A stretch of DNA of 35,921 bases from Streptacidiphilus melanogenes (GCF_000787835.1 NZ_BBPP01000025.1:88455-124375), one strand, 5' to 3'. Shown: positions 23,822 to 32,544, counted from the first letter of the stretch. Notes: generated from the letters alone by a model not told the origin. Translations and numbers: made by a program.

Positions 23822-24490
23822 GTGTCTACGCGTTCGAAGGATCTCGGAACAGCTCCCGCCTCGTCGGGCTCGGCGACGGACGGCGGCACGGCGCGGGCCG
23901 CACGGCAGCCGCGCGTGTCGGCGAAGGGCGAGGAGACGAGGGCGCGGCTGCTGGCCGCGGCCAGGAACCTGCTGGCCGGGCAGGGCGACGCGCCGTTCAC
24001 CACGCGGAACGTCGCGGCCCTCAGCGGCGTGACGCACGGGATGTGCCACTACCACTTCAAGGACCGCACCGATCTGATCGTCGCGGTCATCGAGGACATC
24101 CGCCCCGAGTGGATCACGCCCATGGAGGAGGCGGCCGGAGCGCCCGGCAGCTTCGCCGAACGCGCGGAGCGGGTCATCGCACTGCTGGGCCAACCCGAGG
24201 CGGCCGACCAGGCGCGCCTGCACTCCTCGCTGCACTGGTTCGCGGTGAACGACGAGCGGGTGCGCGAGGCGCTGGAGGCCGAGTACGCGCGCTGGCGTGA
24301 GTGCTTCGTCGAGCTCTACCGGGCGTTCGACGCCGAGCGTGGCGGCACGGTGGACGCCCGCACGCTCGGCGAGGCGCTGGCGGCCGCCGCGGACGGCCTG
24401 GCCGCGATCCAGTCGCTGGGCTCGGAGGTGGACGCGGCCGCGGTGGTGCGTGCGCTGGTGTTCGGGCTCGCATCGGGCACCGCCGCCTGA
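23822..24490 (+). CDS. TetR-family regulator divergent from deiminase 1
   Basis: A 222-residue protein read from GTG at 23822, preceded by AAGGTGG as ribosome site. After a 35-residue Ser/Ala-rich tail the helix-turn-helix reads GEETRARLLAAARNLLAGQG, then FTTRNVAALSGVTHGMCHYHF and KDRTDLIVAVIED, the standard TetR pattern with HYHFKDR in the recognition helix region. The C-terminal ligand domain is helical and Ala-rich. It is divergent from the Tat-secreted deiminase and the intergenic region holds palindromic sites, so it most likely represses that gene and itself. The ligand might be a guanidino compound or product, which is inference. Confidence 0.9.
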   Translation: MSTRSKDLGTAPASSGSATDGGTARAARQPRVSAKGEETRARLLAAARNLLAGQGDAPFTTRNVAALSGVTHGMCHYHFKDRTDLIVAVIEDIRPEWITPMEEAAGAPGSFAERAERVIALLGQPEAADQARLHSSLHWFAVNDERVREALEAEYARWRECFVELYRAFDAERGGTVDARTLGEALAAAADGLAAIQSLGSEVDAAAVVRALVFGLASGTAA

Positions 24491-24520
24491 CGCGCCGTCG
24501 GCAGGAACCTCAGAATCGGC

Positions 24521-24729
24521 CTACGGTCCCGCTCCCTCGGACGACCGGGGTGGCGGGGACGACGCCTTCATGTCGTGCCGCTCCCTGCGGACGGCGAGCG
24601 CGACCGTCACGGTGAGACTCGCGGCGATGATGCCCTCGGCCCAGAAGAACGCGACGTGCCGCAGAGCACCGCGACCAGGACCGTGACGAGGACGTGCCGA
24701 GGGATCCTGCGGCGGCGCGGAAGCCTCAC
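24521..24729 (-). pseudogene. Small two-helix membrane protein gene with a one-base frameshift
   Basis: GTG at 24729 overlaps the stop of deiminase 2 as GTGA, a normal coupling signal. The frame encodes VRLPRRRRIPRHVLVTVLVA followed by VLCGT and then runs out of hydrophobic sequence, stopping at 24607. Adding one base near 24665 joins it to an open frame that reads AFFWAEGIIAASLTVTVALA followed by VRRERHDMK and ends at a TAG at 24521. The joined product is a plausible protein of about 69 residues with two membrane helices and a positively charged N-terminus. So either the gene is newly broken or the sequence has a one-base error. Nothing is known of its function. Confidence 0.55.
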
Positions 24730-25922
24730 GAGGCCGTCGCCGAGGGTGCCTGCGCCGGGGGCGAGGTCGCGCCGAGCTTGGGCTGCTGCTGGGTGGAGCA
24801 GTGGATGCCGCCGCCACCGGAGGCGATGGCGTTGATGGAGACCTGTACGACGTCGCGGTCCGGGTGGAGGTCACGCAGGACGGCGGCGGCCTTGTCGTCG
24901 GCCTGCCGGTCGCCGAATCGGGGCATGACGACGGCTCCGTTGCAGACGTAGAAGTTGAGGTAGGTGGCGAGGAAGTCCTTGCCGGCGCCCTCGATCAGGT
25001 CGAGGTCGGGGTCGGTGATCTCGACGACGCGCAGGGAGCGCCCCCGTGCGTCGGTGGCCTGCCGGAGCACGGTGAGAGCCTGGTCGGACGCGGCGGACCA
25101 GATGTCGGGCGGGGTGTTCGGGCCGGGCCGCTGCAGGGCCACCACGCCGGGGCCGACGAAGCGGGCGAGAGCGTCGACATGGCAGTCGGTGATGTCCTGG
25201 CCGGCGACGCCCTTGAACCAGATGACCTTGCGGACCCCGAGCACGGCCTTCAGGTCGGCCTCGATCTCGTCGCGGGTGAGTCCGGGGTTGCGGTTGTCGT
25301 TGACCAGCGAGCTCTCGGTGGCCATGAGGGTGCCGTCGCCGTCGGTCTCGATGGCGCCGCCCTCTCCGGTGATCGGCGCCCGGATGCGACGGACCTGGTA
25401 CTTCGCCAGCAGGTTCGCGGCCACGTGGGCGTCGTCGGCGTGGGTCTGCTTGCCGCCCCAGCCGTTGAAGTTGAGGTCGACTCCGGCGAGACCCGCGGGG
25501 CCCGTGACGAAGGTGGGGCCGGTGTCGCGGGCCCACAGGTCGTCGACCTCGATCGCGACGACCTCGACGCTGTCGCCGACCTGCTGCTGGGCCTGGTCCG
25601 CCTGGTCGGCGCGGGCCATCAGGACGACGGGCTCGTACTGGGCGACGGCTCGCGCGAGGCCGGCGATGTCGTTGCGGACGGCGGGGAGTTGGTCGCCCCA
25701 GACCTCGGTGAGCGCGGGCCAGGCCATGAAGGTGCGCTCGTGCTCCAGCCACTCGGCCGGCATCGCATAACCGGTCGGGGCGTTGTCCGGCGCTTGCGTG
25801 CTCGGGGCGGGCGAGCCCGTCTTCTCAGGGCCGGGCGAGCCGCAGGCGGCGAGGACCGTGGCGGCGGCCAGCCCCGTCCCGGCACGCAGGACCGTGCGGC
25901 GGGTCGGGCTCTGGTCGTGCAT
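24726..25922 (-). CDS. Tat lipoprotein agmatine/peptidylarginine deiminase family (deiminase 2)
   Basis: A 398-residue protein, ATG at 25922. The N-terminus has RRTVLRAGTGLAAATVLAAC: a twin-arginine signal ending in a lipobox (LAAC), so it should be a lipid-anchored protein on the outer face of the membrane. The catalytic parts are complete: MPAEWLEHERTFMAWPA, DDLWARDTGPTF, GEGGAIETDGDGTL, NDNRNPGLT, DITDCHVDALARFV and GGGGIHCSTQQQP with Cys375. A 23-residue Pro/Ala/Ser tail follows the active site. It stands alone between the importer operon (145 bases upstream) and the small broken membrane gene that is coupled to it. It is closest in motif wording to deiminase 5. Confidence 0.92.
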   Translation of the reverse strand: MHDQSPTRRTVLRAGTGLAAATVLAACGSPGPEKTGSPAPSTQAPDNAPTGYAMPAEWLEHERTFMAWPALTEVWGDQLPAVRNDIAGLARAVAQYEPVVLMARADQADQAQQQVGDSVEVVAIEVDDLWARDTGPTFVTGPAGLAGVDLNFNGWGGKQTHADDAHVAANLLAKYQVRRIRAPITGEGGAIETDGDGTLMATESSLVNDNRNPGLTRDEIEADLKAVLGVRKVIWFKGVAGQDITDCHVDALARFVGPGVVALQRPGPNTPPDIWSAASDQALTVLRQATDARGRSLRVVEITDPDLDLIEGAGKDFLATYLNFYVCNGAVVMPRFGDRQADDKAAAVLRDLHPDRDVVQVSINAIASGGGGIHCSTQQQPKLGATSPPAQAPSATAS

Positions 25923-25939
25923 GGCTGCCCCGTTTCGAC

Positions 25940-25975
25940 GCCTTGCAAGGCATTGGCACTGTTTTGATCATTATG
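25940..25975 (-). promoter_or_regulatory. Promoter and palindrome upstream of deiminase 2
   Basis: CATAAT on the minus strand (25975-25970) is a good -10 candidate; its -35 is unclear. About 19 bases downstream lies a perfect 12-base palindrome, GCCTTGCAAGGC (25940-25951), just where a repressor site would sit near the transcription start. It differs from the operators of both TetR genes in the window. Confidence 0.4.
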
Positions 25976-26067
25976 TCCGAGTGACGCAGGGACCTCAGCG
26001 GCAGTCGGCCGACCGGGCGAGGGCGGCGGCCGCCCGGCTCCCCACGAACCGGGTGGCCACCGCCGTT

Positions 26068-26922
26068 TCACAACGCCCGGCGGGCCGCGGCGATGTGCTT
26101 GGGGTCCCAGCCGGGGCGGGGCACGGAGTCGAGCAGCAGCCGGGTGTAGGGGTGCCGCGGGTCGGCGAGCACACCGGCGGTCGAGCCGGCTTCGACGACG
26201 CGGCCGTGGCGCATCACGATCACGTCGTCGGTGACGCAGCGCACGACGCCGAGGTCGTGGGTGATGAACAGGTAGGCGATGCCGGTCTGCTTGCGGATGT
26301 CGGCGAGCAGGTTGAGGATCTGGGCCTGGACGGAGACGTCGAGCGCGGCGACGGCCTCGTCCAGCACCAGGATCCGGGGTTCCACGGCCAGGGCACGGGC
26401 GATGGCGACGCGCTGGCGCTGGCCCCCGGACAGCTGCCGGGGCAGCGCCGAGGCCTCGCGGGCCCCGAGGCCGACCTGGTCCAGGAGTTCGGCGATCCGC
26501 GCTGGGTGGTCGCGACCGGGGAAGTGGAGCCGCAGGGTCTCGCGCAGCACGGCCTCGACGGTGGTGCGCGGGTCGAGGGAGAGGAAGGGGTCCTGAAAGA
26601 CCATCTGGACCTCGCGGGCCCGGGCCAGTCGCGCGGCACGCCCGCGTTGCGGACCACCGGACCCGCCGCCGACGCGGACACGGCCGGCATCGGCCCGCTC
26701 CAGGCCGACGACGATGCGGGCGGTGGTGGTCTTGCCGGAGCCGGACTCCCCCACGATGCCGAGGGATCCGCCGCGGGCCAGGGTGAAGGAGACGTCGTCG
26801 ACGGCCTTCACCTCGCCGAAGGCGCGGCAAAGGCCGTCGACCTCCAGCACGGCCGCGCTGTCGCGGCCGCCCGGGGTGTCGGGCCGGGGGGCGTCGCCGG
26901 CCTCTCGCAGGGTGTCAGGCAT
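26068..26922 (-). CDS. Peptide/nickel-type ABC importer, ATP-binding subunit (DppF/OppF type)
   Basis: A 284-residue ATPase, ATG at 26922, overlapping the end of the DppD-type gene by eight bases, with GAGGTGACC upstream. Walker A is GESGSGKTT, the signature is LSGGQRQRVAIARALAVEP, Walker B is ILVLDEAVAALDVSVQA and the switch is ITHDLG. In Walker B the usual P-T after E is replaced by A-V (DEAVAALD instead of DEPTSALD), a mild variation seen in OppF relatives. The C-terminus is VPRPGWDPKHIAAARRAL. It is the last gene of the leftward unit and works with the DppD-type ATPase on two membrane subunits. Confidence 0.93.
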   Translation of the reverse strand: MPDTLREAGDAPRPDTPGGRDSAAVLEVDGLCRAFGEVKAVDDVSFTLARGGSLGIVGESGSGKTTTARIVVGLERADAGRVRVGGGSGGPQRGRAARLARAREVQMVFQDPFLSLDPRTTVEAVLRETLRLHFPGRDHPARIAELLDQVGLGAREASALPRQLSGGQRQRVAIARALAVEPRILVLDEAVAALDVSVQAQILNLLADIRKQTGIAYLFITHDLGVVRCVTDDVIVMRHGRVVEAGSTAGVLADPRHPYTRLLLDSVPRPGWDPKHIAAARRAL

Positions 26923-27937
26923 CGGCGGTCACCTCGGTGAGCTGGTCGCTGTGGTGGCAGGCGGCCAGGTGGGGCTGCGGGTTCCCGTCCGCGACGGGGA
27001 TCAGTGCGGGGGCGCGCTCGGTGCAGACGTCGGTGGCGAGACGGCATCTGGGCGCGAACGGGCATCCCGTCAGTTCCTGGCGCAGGCTCGGCGGCTGACC
27101 GCCGATGGCGGCGAGCCTGCCGCGCGGGGCCGTGAGCCGCGGGGTGGAGTCGAGCAGCGCGCGGGTGTAGGGGTGGCGGGGGCGCTGGAAGAGTTCCTCG
27201 GCCGGGCCGGTCTCGGCGATCCGCCCCGCGTACATCACGTAGACGCGGTCGCTGATGGCGGCGGCGAGGCCCAGGTCGTGGGTGACGAACAGCAGGCCGG
27301 TGCCGAACTGCCCGCGCAGGTCGTCGAGGAGGCCGACGACCTCGGCCTGGGTGGTGACGTCGAGCGCGGTGGTTGGCTCGTCGGCAAGGATCAGGGTCGG
27401 ATCGCCCATCAGCGCCGCCGCGATCATGACGCGTTGCAGCATGCCGCCGGAGAGCTGGCCGGGGTACCTGCGCAGCACGTGGTCCCCGAGCCCGACGGCG
27501 TCGAGCATCCGCACCGCCCGCTCCGTGGCCTCCTCGGCCGGGACCTGGGCGTTCAGGCGCAGGCTCTCGGTGAGGAAGTCGCCGATGCGGCGCAGCGGGT
27601 TGGTGGCGGCCCGCGGATCCTGGAAGATCATCGCTGCCGTGTGGGTGCGCAGCCGCCGCAACTCTCCCGGGTTCATGGCCAGCACGTCCCGGCCTTCGAC
27701 CAGCACCCTGCCCTCGGCGACGGCGCCCGGCGGGAGCAGGCGCAGCACGCTGCGGGAGGTGAGGCTCTTGCCGGAGCCGGACTCGCCGACCAGCGCGACG
27801 GTCTCGCGCGGGGCGACGGTGAGGTCGACTCCGTCCAGCACCGGACGGGCGGTGCCGGGCAGGTTCAGCCGCAGGCCGCGGATGTCGAGCGCCGCGTCGG
27901 GGCCGGTGGAGGCGTGGGGCTCGGTGGTGGTGCTCAT
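26915..27937 (-). CDS. Peptide/nickel-type ABC importer, ATP-binding subunit (DppD/OppD type)
   Basis: A 340-residue ATPase; ATG at 27937 overlaps the stop of the DppC-type gene as ATGA. Walker A is GESGSGKSLTS, the signature is LSGGMLQRVMIAAALMGDP, Walker B is LILADEPTTALDVTTQA and the switch histidine is in VTHDLG. The C-terminal extension has CPFAPRCRLATDVC, the Cys-rich oligopeptide-transporter motif that in OppD/DppD proteins can hold an iron-sulfur cluster. This marks the transporter as the peptide/nickel/opine class. The frame is open for 27 more residues upstream, but the overlap start is the clear choice. Confidence 0.94.
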   Translation of the reverse strand: MSTTTEPHASTGPDAALDIRGLRLNLPGTARPVLDGVDLTVAPRETVALVGESGSGKSLTSRSVLRLLPPGAVAEGRVLVEGRDVLAMNPGELRRLRTHTAAMIFQDPRAATNPLRRIGDFLTESLRLNAQVPAEEATERAVRMLDAVGLGDHVLRRYPGQLSGGMLQRVMIAAALMGDPTLILADEPTTALDVTTQAEVVGLLDDLRGQFGTGLLFVTHDLGLAAAISDRVYVMYAGRIAETGPAEELFQRPRHPYTRALLDSTPRLTAPRGRLAAIGGQPPSLRQELTGCPFAPRCRLATDVCTERAPALIPVADGNPQPHLAACHHSDQLTEVTADA

Positions 27938-28794
27938 CGGTCCCTCCTGGCGACCTGGTCGGCCCAGCGTTCGCCGACGACGTTGAAGGCGACGACGGTC
28001 ATGACGATCGCGAGGCACGGCAGGATCGCGGAGAGCGGGTAGCCGGACTGGATGGCGCTCTCGCCGTCGAAGACCATGCGTCCCCAGTCGGGCGTCAGCG
28101 GCGGGACGCCGAGGCCGAGGAAGGACAGGCCCGCGAGGTCGATCAGGGCGTAGCCGAAGTTGATGGTTGACTGGGCCAGCACCACCGGCGCGATGTTGGG
28201 GAGCACATGGCGCAGGCTGATCTGCAGGCCCGAGTGACCCTGCACCCGGTAGGCCTCCACGTACGGGCGTTCGCGCTCGGCCAGCACCAGGGAGCGGGTG
28301 AGCCGGCTGACGTAGGGCAGGTAGGCGACGCCGAGCGCGAGCACGGGCGCCGTCAGCCCGGGGCCGTAGACGGAGACGATGAGGATCGCCAGCAGCATTC
28401 CGGGGAAGGCGAAGACGAGCTCGGTACCGCGCGAGAGCAGGGAGTCGAGCCAGCCGCCGCGCCAGCCGGCCGCGAGGCCGACGGCGACGCCGGCGACGGT
28501 CGAGAAGACGACGACGCCGAGCGGCCCGAGCAGAGAGGTGCGGGCGCCGACGAGCAACCGGGAGAGGGTGTCGCGGCCGGAGGCGTCCACTCCCGCGGGG
28601 TGGGCGCCGGACGGTCCGGCGAGGGCGCTGCCGAGGTCGACGGCGTTGGGGTCGTGCGGCGCGATCCAGGGCGCGACGATCGCCAGCAGCACGAGCAGGG
28701 CGACGAAGCCGAGGCAGATCCGGAACAGCCAGGAGCGGTCGGTGCGGATCCCGGCGAGGCCCGGTCGGCGGCGGATCAGGGTGGCGGTGGTCAT
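27934..28794 (-). CDS. Peptide/nickel-type ABC importer permease (DppC type)
   Basis: A 286-residue membrane protein, ATG at 28794 (ATGA overlap with DppB-type gene). Membrane segments include LFRICLGFVALLVLLAIVAP near the N-terminus, GVVVFSTVAGVAVGLAAGW, ELVFAFPGMLLAILIVSVYG and, near the C-terminus, ILPCLAIVMTVVAFNVVGE. The periplasm-facing part has the DppC hallmark HPAGVDASGRDTLSRLLVGA. The cytoplasmic EAA-type loop, EAYRVQGHSGLQISLRHVLP, contacts the ATPases. It lies between permease B and ATPase D, the standard order. Confidence 0.94.
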   Translation of the reverse strand: MTTATLIRRRPGLAGIRTDRSWLFRICLGFVALLVLLAIVAPWIAPHDPNAVDLGSALAGPSGAHPAGVDASGRDTLSRLLVGARTSLLGPLGVVVFSTVAGVAVGLAAGWRGGWLDSLLSRGTELVFAFPGMLLAILIVSVYGPGLTAPVLALGVAYLPYVSRLTRSLVLAERERPYVEAYRVQGHSGLQISLRHVLPNIAPVVLAQSTINFGYALIDLAGLSFLGLGVPPLTPDWGRMVFDGESAIQSGYPLSAILPCLAIVMTVVAFNVVGERWADQVARRDR

Positions 28795-29750
28795 GCGGCC
28801 GACCTCCGCTCGCCCAGGGTGACCCGCGGGTCGACCAGCGGGTGGAGCAGGTCGACGGCGAGGTTCACGGTCATGAAGAGTCCGACGATGATCAGGGAGA
28901 CCGCCTGGACCACGGGGAAGTCCTTGGTGGTCGTGGACAGGTCGAGGAGCTGGCCGATGCCGTCGACGCTGAAGGCGGACTCGACCAGGACGGTGCAGAT
29001 CAGCAGCGTGGAGACGATCAGGCCGCCCATGGTGAGCACGGTGCCCAGCGAGTTGCGGAAGACGTGACGCAGGATCACCGACCGTTCCGGCACACCGCGG
29101 CTGCGGGCGACCGTGACGTGCTCATGGCCGAGCGCCTCCAGCATGGCGCTGCGGGTGACCCTGGCCAGCATGCCGATCAGGTAGAGCGCGAGGGCGACGG
29201 CGGGCAGGGTCAGATGCCACAGCGTGTCGAGGAGGCCGGTGCCGGTGCCGCCGCTGGGGAACCAGTGCAGCTTGACCGCGAACAGGCCCTGCAGCAGGAC
29301 GGCGGCGACGAAGGACGGGGTGCCGACGGCCACGGTGGTGGTGACCAGGATCGTCGAGTCCGTCGCGCCGCCGCGGACGGCGCCGATCCACCCGAGCGCC
29401 AGCCCGGCCGCCATCACCAGGACCAGCGCCATCGCGACGAGCAGCAGCGTGGTGGGCAGGCGCGCGGCGAGCAGGTTCGAGACGCTGGTGCGGTACTCGA
29501 TGGACCGGCCGAAGTCGCCCTGGAGCACCTGGCCGAGCCAGCGCAGGTACTGGACCGCGAAGGGGTCGTTCAGGTGGTACTGCTCGTTGATGGCCTTGAT
29601 TGCATCGGGCGTCGCCGAGCGGCCGGAGAGCAGGAAACTGGCCGGGTCGCCCGGCGCCAGGTACATCGCCCCGAAGATCACGAACGAGGCGGCGAGAAGG
29701 GTGGCGGCCATCTCGGCCAGCCGCCGGGCGGCGAAGCGCGCGAACCTCAT
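28791..29750 (-). CDS. Peptide/nickel-type ABC importer permease (DppB type)
   Basis: A 319-residue membrane protein, ATG at 29750 (ATGA overlap with the substrate-binding gene). It opens MRFARFAARRLAEMAATLLA with the usual first helix, then FVIFGAMYLAPGDPASFLLS and DPFAVQYLRWLGQVLQGDFG, the DppB fingerprint. Other helices include LLLVAMALVLVMAAGLALGW and VQAVSLIIVGLFMTVNLAVD. The EAA-type loop is VARSRGVPERSVILRHVFRN, ending near NSLGTVLT. It pairs with the DppC-type permease. Confidence 0.94.
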   Translation of the reverse strand: MRFARFAARRLAEMAATLLAASFVIFGAMYLAPGDPASFLLSGRSATPDAIKAINEQYHLNDPFAVQYLRWLGQVLQGDFGRSIEYRTSVSNLLAARLPTTLLLVAMALVLVMAAGLALGWIGAVRGGATDSTILVTTTVAVGTPSFVAAVLLQGLFAVKLHWFPSGGTGTGLLDTLWHLTLPAVALALYLIGMLARVTRSAMLEALGHEHVTVARSRGVPERSVILRHVFRNSLGTVLTMGGLIVSTLLICTVLVESAFSVDGIGQLLDLSTTTKDFPVVQAVSLIIVGLFMTVNLAVDLLHPLVDPRVTLGERRSAA

Positions 29751-31447
29751 CCCGCGGCCCCCACGTCGGCGGCCCACGGGTAGTACAGGTAGGAGATGGT
29801 GGTCGGGGCGCCGGTGATCCGCTTGTTGAGGAACAGTCCGGTGGGCCACTCGGCGGCCGGGATCCAGGTGACCTGGTCGGCGACGATCTTCTGCAGCCTG
29901 GCCTCGACCGCGAGGCGGCCCGCCGGGTCGTAGGTGCTCAGGGCCTGCTGGACGAGCTTGTCGTACGCCGGGTCGCTGAAACCGGCGTAGTTCTGGAAGC
30001 CGCCGGTCTCGAAGTTGGACAGCACGTCCATCGGGTCGGTGACGGACAGGTAGTAGGTCTCCGGGAACATGTCCAGGCCGGCGCGGGCCTTGGGATCGGA
30101 GAACAGCGCGGTGTAGGCGTTCGGGGCGATCGTCTTCAGCTGGACGTTCAGGCCGATCTGCGTGCCCGCCGACTGGACGGCGGTGGCCAGCAGGGAGACG
30201 TCCTGGCCGATGGGGCTGGTGGCGATGGTGACGGTCTTTCCGGTCGCCCCGGCCGCCTTGATCAGGGCCCTGGCCTGGTCGAGGTTCTGCGCGGCGGAGG
30301 GCAGGTCGTCGAGGGCGGCCTTGCGGGTCTCCGGATTGGCCAGGTTCCAGGCCGCGCGCGGCGAGACCGAGTTCGATACCGTGCCGACGCCGGCCAGACC
30401 CGTCCTGACGAAACCGGTGCGGTCCAGCGCCATCGACAGCGCCCGGCGGACCCGGACGTCGCCGAGCGGCCCCTTGAGGTTGGTGACGTTCACGTTGACC
30501 GTGGTCAGGCCCTCGCCGAAGTACAGGGTGCCCACGCCGCTGGACTTGAGGCGGGAGTAGCTCTCGGTGGGGATCAGGTAGCTGCCGTCGACCTCGCCGC
30601 TGAGCAGGGCGTTGGTGAGCGCGGAGGGGTCGGTGAGGAAGTCGAAGGTGACCTTGCCGGACTTGGCCCGGGTGCCCCAGTATCCGTCGAAACGGTCCAG
30701 CTCGACGGACTGGCCCTTCGTCCAGGTGCCCAGCTTGTAGGGGCCGGTGCAGTCCAGCGAGCCGGAGGTGCCGTAGTTCTTTCCCGCGGCCCTGATGCCC
30801 TTCTCGCCGGCGATCACTCCGGCGGCGGTGGCCATGTACTGCGGGAACAGCGCGTCCGGCCGCTTGAGCTTGACGGTGACCTGGAGCGGGCCGGTCTTGG
30901 TGATCGAGGCGACGTTCTGGAACGACTGGATCCAGTAGGACCCGAGCGACGGGTCGAGCTGGCGGTTCAGGCTGTAGACGGCGTCGTCCGCGGTCATCAC
31001 CGAGCCGTCGTGGAAGTGCACGCCGGGGCGCAGGTCGTAGACGAAGGTGGTCGGGTTCGGCGTCTGCACGTCCTGGGCCAGGCCCGGCTCCTCCTTCAGC
31101 TGCGGGGTCCAGCGCATGAGGCTCTCGCAGACATTCGAGAGAATCATGTTCTGCTCGTAGTCGAAGGCGTAGATGTAGTCGAGGGTGGGCGGCTCCGCGT
31201 AGAGGCCCCAACTGAAGGAGGCCAGGTCGCCCTTGGCGGCCGGAGTGCCCGCGGAGAGCTGGAGGGCGGCGGCGCCGGACGGGCCGGTGGCGGGCGGGCC
31301 CGAGCAGGCCGCCACGAGGGCCAGCGCGACGGCGCCCGACAGCGCGACGGCGGTGCGGCGCCGGGATCTGCGCCGGCCTCTGCGCTGGACTCCGGGGCCG
31401 GCCGGTCCGCCGGACCTGGCCCCGGACGAGGGGAGTGGGTGGGGCAT
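29747..31447 (-). CDS. Substrate-binding lipoprotein of the peptide/nickel-type importer
   Basis: A 566-residue protein, ATG at 31447 with GGAAGAG upstream. A basic N-terminus (RRGRRRSRRRTAVALSGAVA) leads to the lipobox VAAC; the multiple arginines could also be read as a Tat signal. The body is a family-5 solute-binding protein: LDYIYAFDYEQNMILSNVCE, FVYDLRPGVHFHDGSVMTAD and DVRVRRALSMALDRTGFVRT are its standard segments. Ligands of this family include peptides, nickel complexes, opines and other small nitrogen compounds; the sequence does not show which. It lies 33 bases after deiminase 3 and is co-transcribed with it, so a guanidino compound, a peptide or nickel for urease are the leading ideas. 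Confidence 0.92.
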   Translation of the reverse strand: MPHPLPSSGARSGGPAGPGVQRRGRRRSRRRTAVALSGAVALALVAACSGPPATGPSGAAALQLSAGTPAAKGDLASFSWGLYAEPPTLDYIYAFDYEQNMILSNVCESLMRWTPQLKEEPGLAQDVQTPNPTTFVYDLRPGVHFHDGSVMTADDAVYSLNRQLDPSLGSYWIQSFQNVASITKTGPLQVTVKLKRPDALFPQYMATAAGVIAGEKGIRAAGKNYGTSGSLDCTGPYKLGTWTKGQSVELDRFDGYWGTRAKSGKVTFDFLTDPSALTNALLSGEVDGSYLIPTESYSRLKSSGVGTLYFGEGLTTVNVNVTNLKGPLGDVRVRRALSMALDRTGFVRTGLAGVGTVSNSVSPRAAWNLANPETRKAALDDLPSAAQNLDQARALIKAAGATGKTVTIATSPIGQDVSLLATAVQSAGTQIGLNVQLKTIAPNAYTALFSDPKARAGLDMFPETYYLSVTDPMDVLSNFETGGFQNYAGFSDPAYDKLVQQALSTYDPAGRLAVEARLQKIVADQVTWIPAAEWPTGLFLNKRITGAPTTISYLYYPWAADVGAAG

Positions 31448-31480
31448 CGTGCTCTCTCTTCCGTGCGGACGGCCGGATGG

Positions 31481-32482
31481 TCAGGCGCGGGGAACCTGCT
31501 GGGTGATGCAGTGGATGCCGCCGCCGCCCCACGCGACGGTGCGGGTCGGCACGCCGACGACCTTGCGGTCGGGGAACGCGGAGGCGAGGACGGCCAGGGC
31601 GCCCTCGTCCTGCTCCGGCACGCCGCCGACGGGCACGACGACACCGCCGTTGGCGATGTAGAAGTTGAGGTAGCCCACCTCGGTGGTGCGACCGTCGACC
31701 TCGACGAACACGCTCTGCGGGATGTCGACGATCTCCAGTCGGCGGCCCTTGGCGTCGACGACGTTCTCCAGCACCGCGCGGTTGGCGCGCATCCGCACGT
31801 AGTCCGGGTGCTCGGGGTCCTCGGGGAGCTGGACGACGACCTTGCCCGGAGCGACGAAGGCGCAGACGCCGTCGACGTGGCCGTCCGTCTCGGTGTCCTC
31901 CAGGCCGCCGTAGGGCAGCCAGATGACGGTGGTGACGCCGAGTCGGGCCTTGAGCTCGTCCTCGATCTGCTCGCGGGTCAGGTCCGGGTTGCGGTTGGGG
32001 TGGAGCAGGCACTGCTCGGTGGTGATCAGCGTGCCCTCGCCGTCGACGGTGACCGAACCGCCCTCGAGGATCATCGACGACGCGATGCGCGCGACGTCGA
32101 GGTGCTCCAGGAGCAGGCCCGAGATCCGGTCGTCCGCGTCCCACGGGTGGTGCTTGCCGCCCCAGGCGTTGAAGCGGAAGTCGACGCCGGCGCGCTCGCC
32201 GTCCTCGCCGAGGACGAAGATCGGACCGGAGTCACGGAACCAGGAGTCGTCGATCGGCATCTCGACGACCTCGACGCCGTCCCCGCACAGCTCGCGGGCC
32301 TGCTCGCCCTGGCCGGGCAGCGCCACCACGGTCACCGGCTCGAACTCGGCGATCGCCCGGGCCACCGCGGCGTGCTCGGCCCGGACGTCGTCCAGCACCC
32401 GCCCCCACAGGTCCGGTCGGGTCGGCCAGGCCATCAGACAGCGCTCGTGCTCGGCCCACTCGGCCGGCATACGGAAGGACAC
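31481..32482 (-). CDS. aguA: Agmatine deiminase, canonical cytosolic type (deiminase 3)
   Basis: A 333-residue protein, GTG at 32482 with AGAGGAG upstream. It has no signal sequence, starting MSFRMPAEWAEHERCLMAWP as cytosolic agmatine deiminases do. Active-site parts: DDSWFRDSGPIFV (D84), LEGGSVTVDGEG, HPNRNP, TETDGHVDGVCAFV (H202, D204) and GGGGIHCITQQVP (Cys325). TETDGHVD and IHCITQQ are closest to true AguA of all five members here. AguA turns agmatine into N-carbamoylputrescine and ammonia. No AguB (N-carbamoylputrescine amidase) is in the window, so agmatine use is likely but not certain. It is the first gene of a six-gene unit with the importer. Confidence 0.92.
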   Translation of the reverse strand: MSFRMPAEWAEHERCLMAWPTRPDLWGRVLDDVRAEHAAVARAIAEFEPVTVVALPGQGEQARELCGDGVEVVEMPIDDSWFRDSGPIFVLGEDGERAGVDFRFNAWGGKHHPWDADDRISGLLLEHLDVARIASSMILEGGSVTVDGEGTLITTEQCLLHPNRNPDLTREQIEDELKARLGVTTVIWLPYGGLEDTETDGHVDGVCAFVAPGKVVVQLPEDPEHPDYVRMRANRAVLENVVDAKGRRLEIVDIPQSVFVEVDGRTTEVGYLNFYIANGGVVVPVGGVPEQDEGALAVLASAFPDRKVVGVPTRTVAWGGGGIHCITQQVPRA

Positions 32483-32544
32483 AACGATCTCCTCTGACGG
32501 GCTTGGTGCTCTCGGCCGCGCGGAGCGTCGGCGAGGTGCCCCGA

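Noticed and set aside
28791-32144. A leftward frame of over 1100 codons joining deiminase 3, the binding protein and permease
   Set aside because: Only its last 319 codons are real (DppB-type permease). The rest is an out-of-frame reading of the neighbours.
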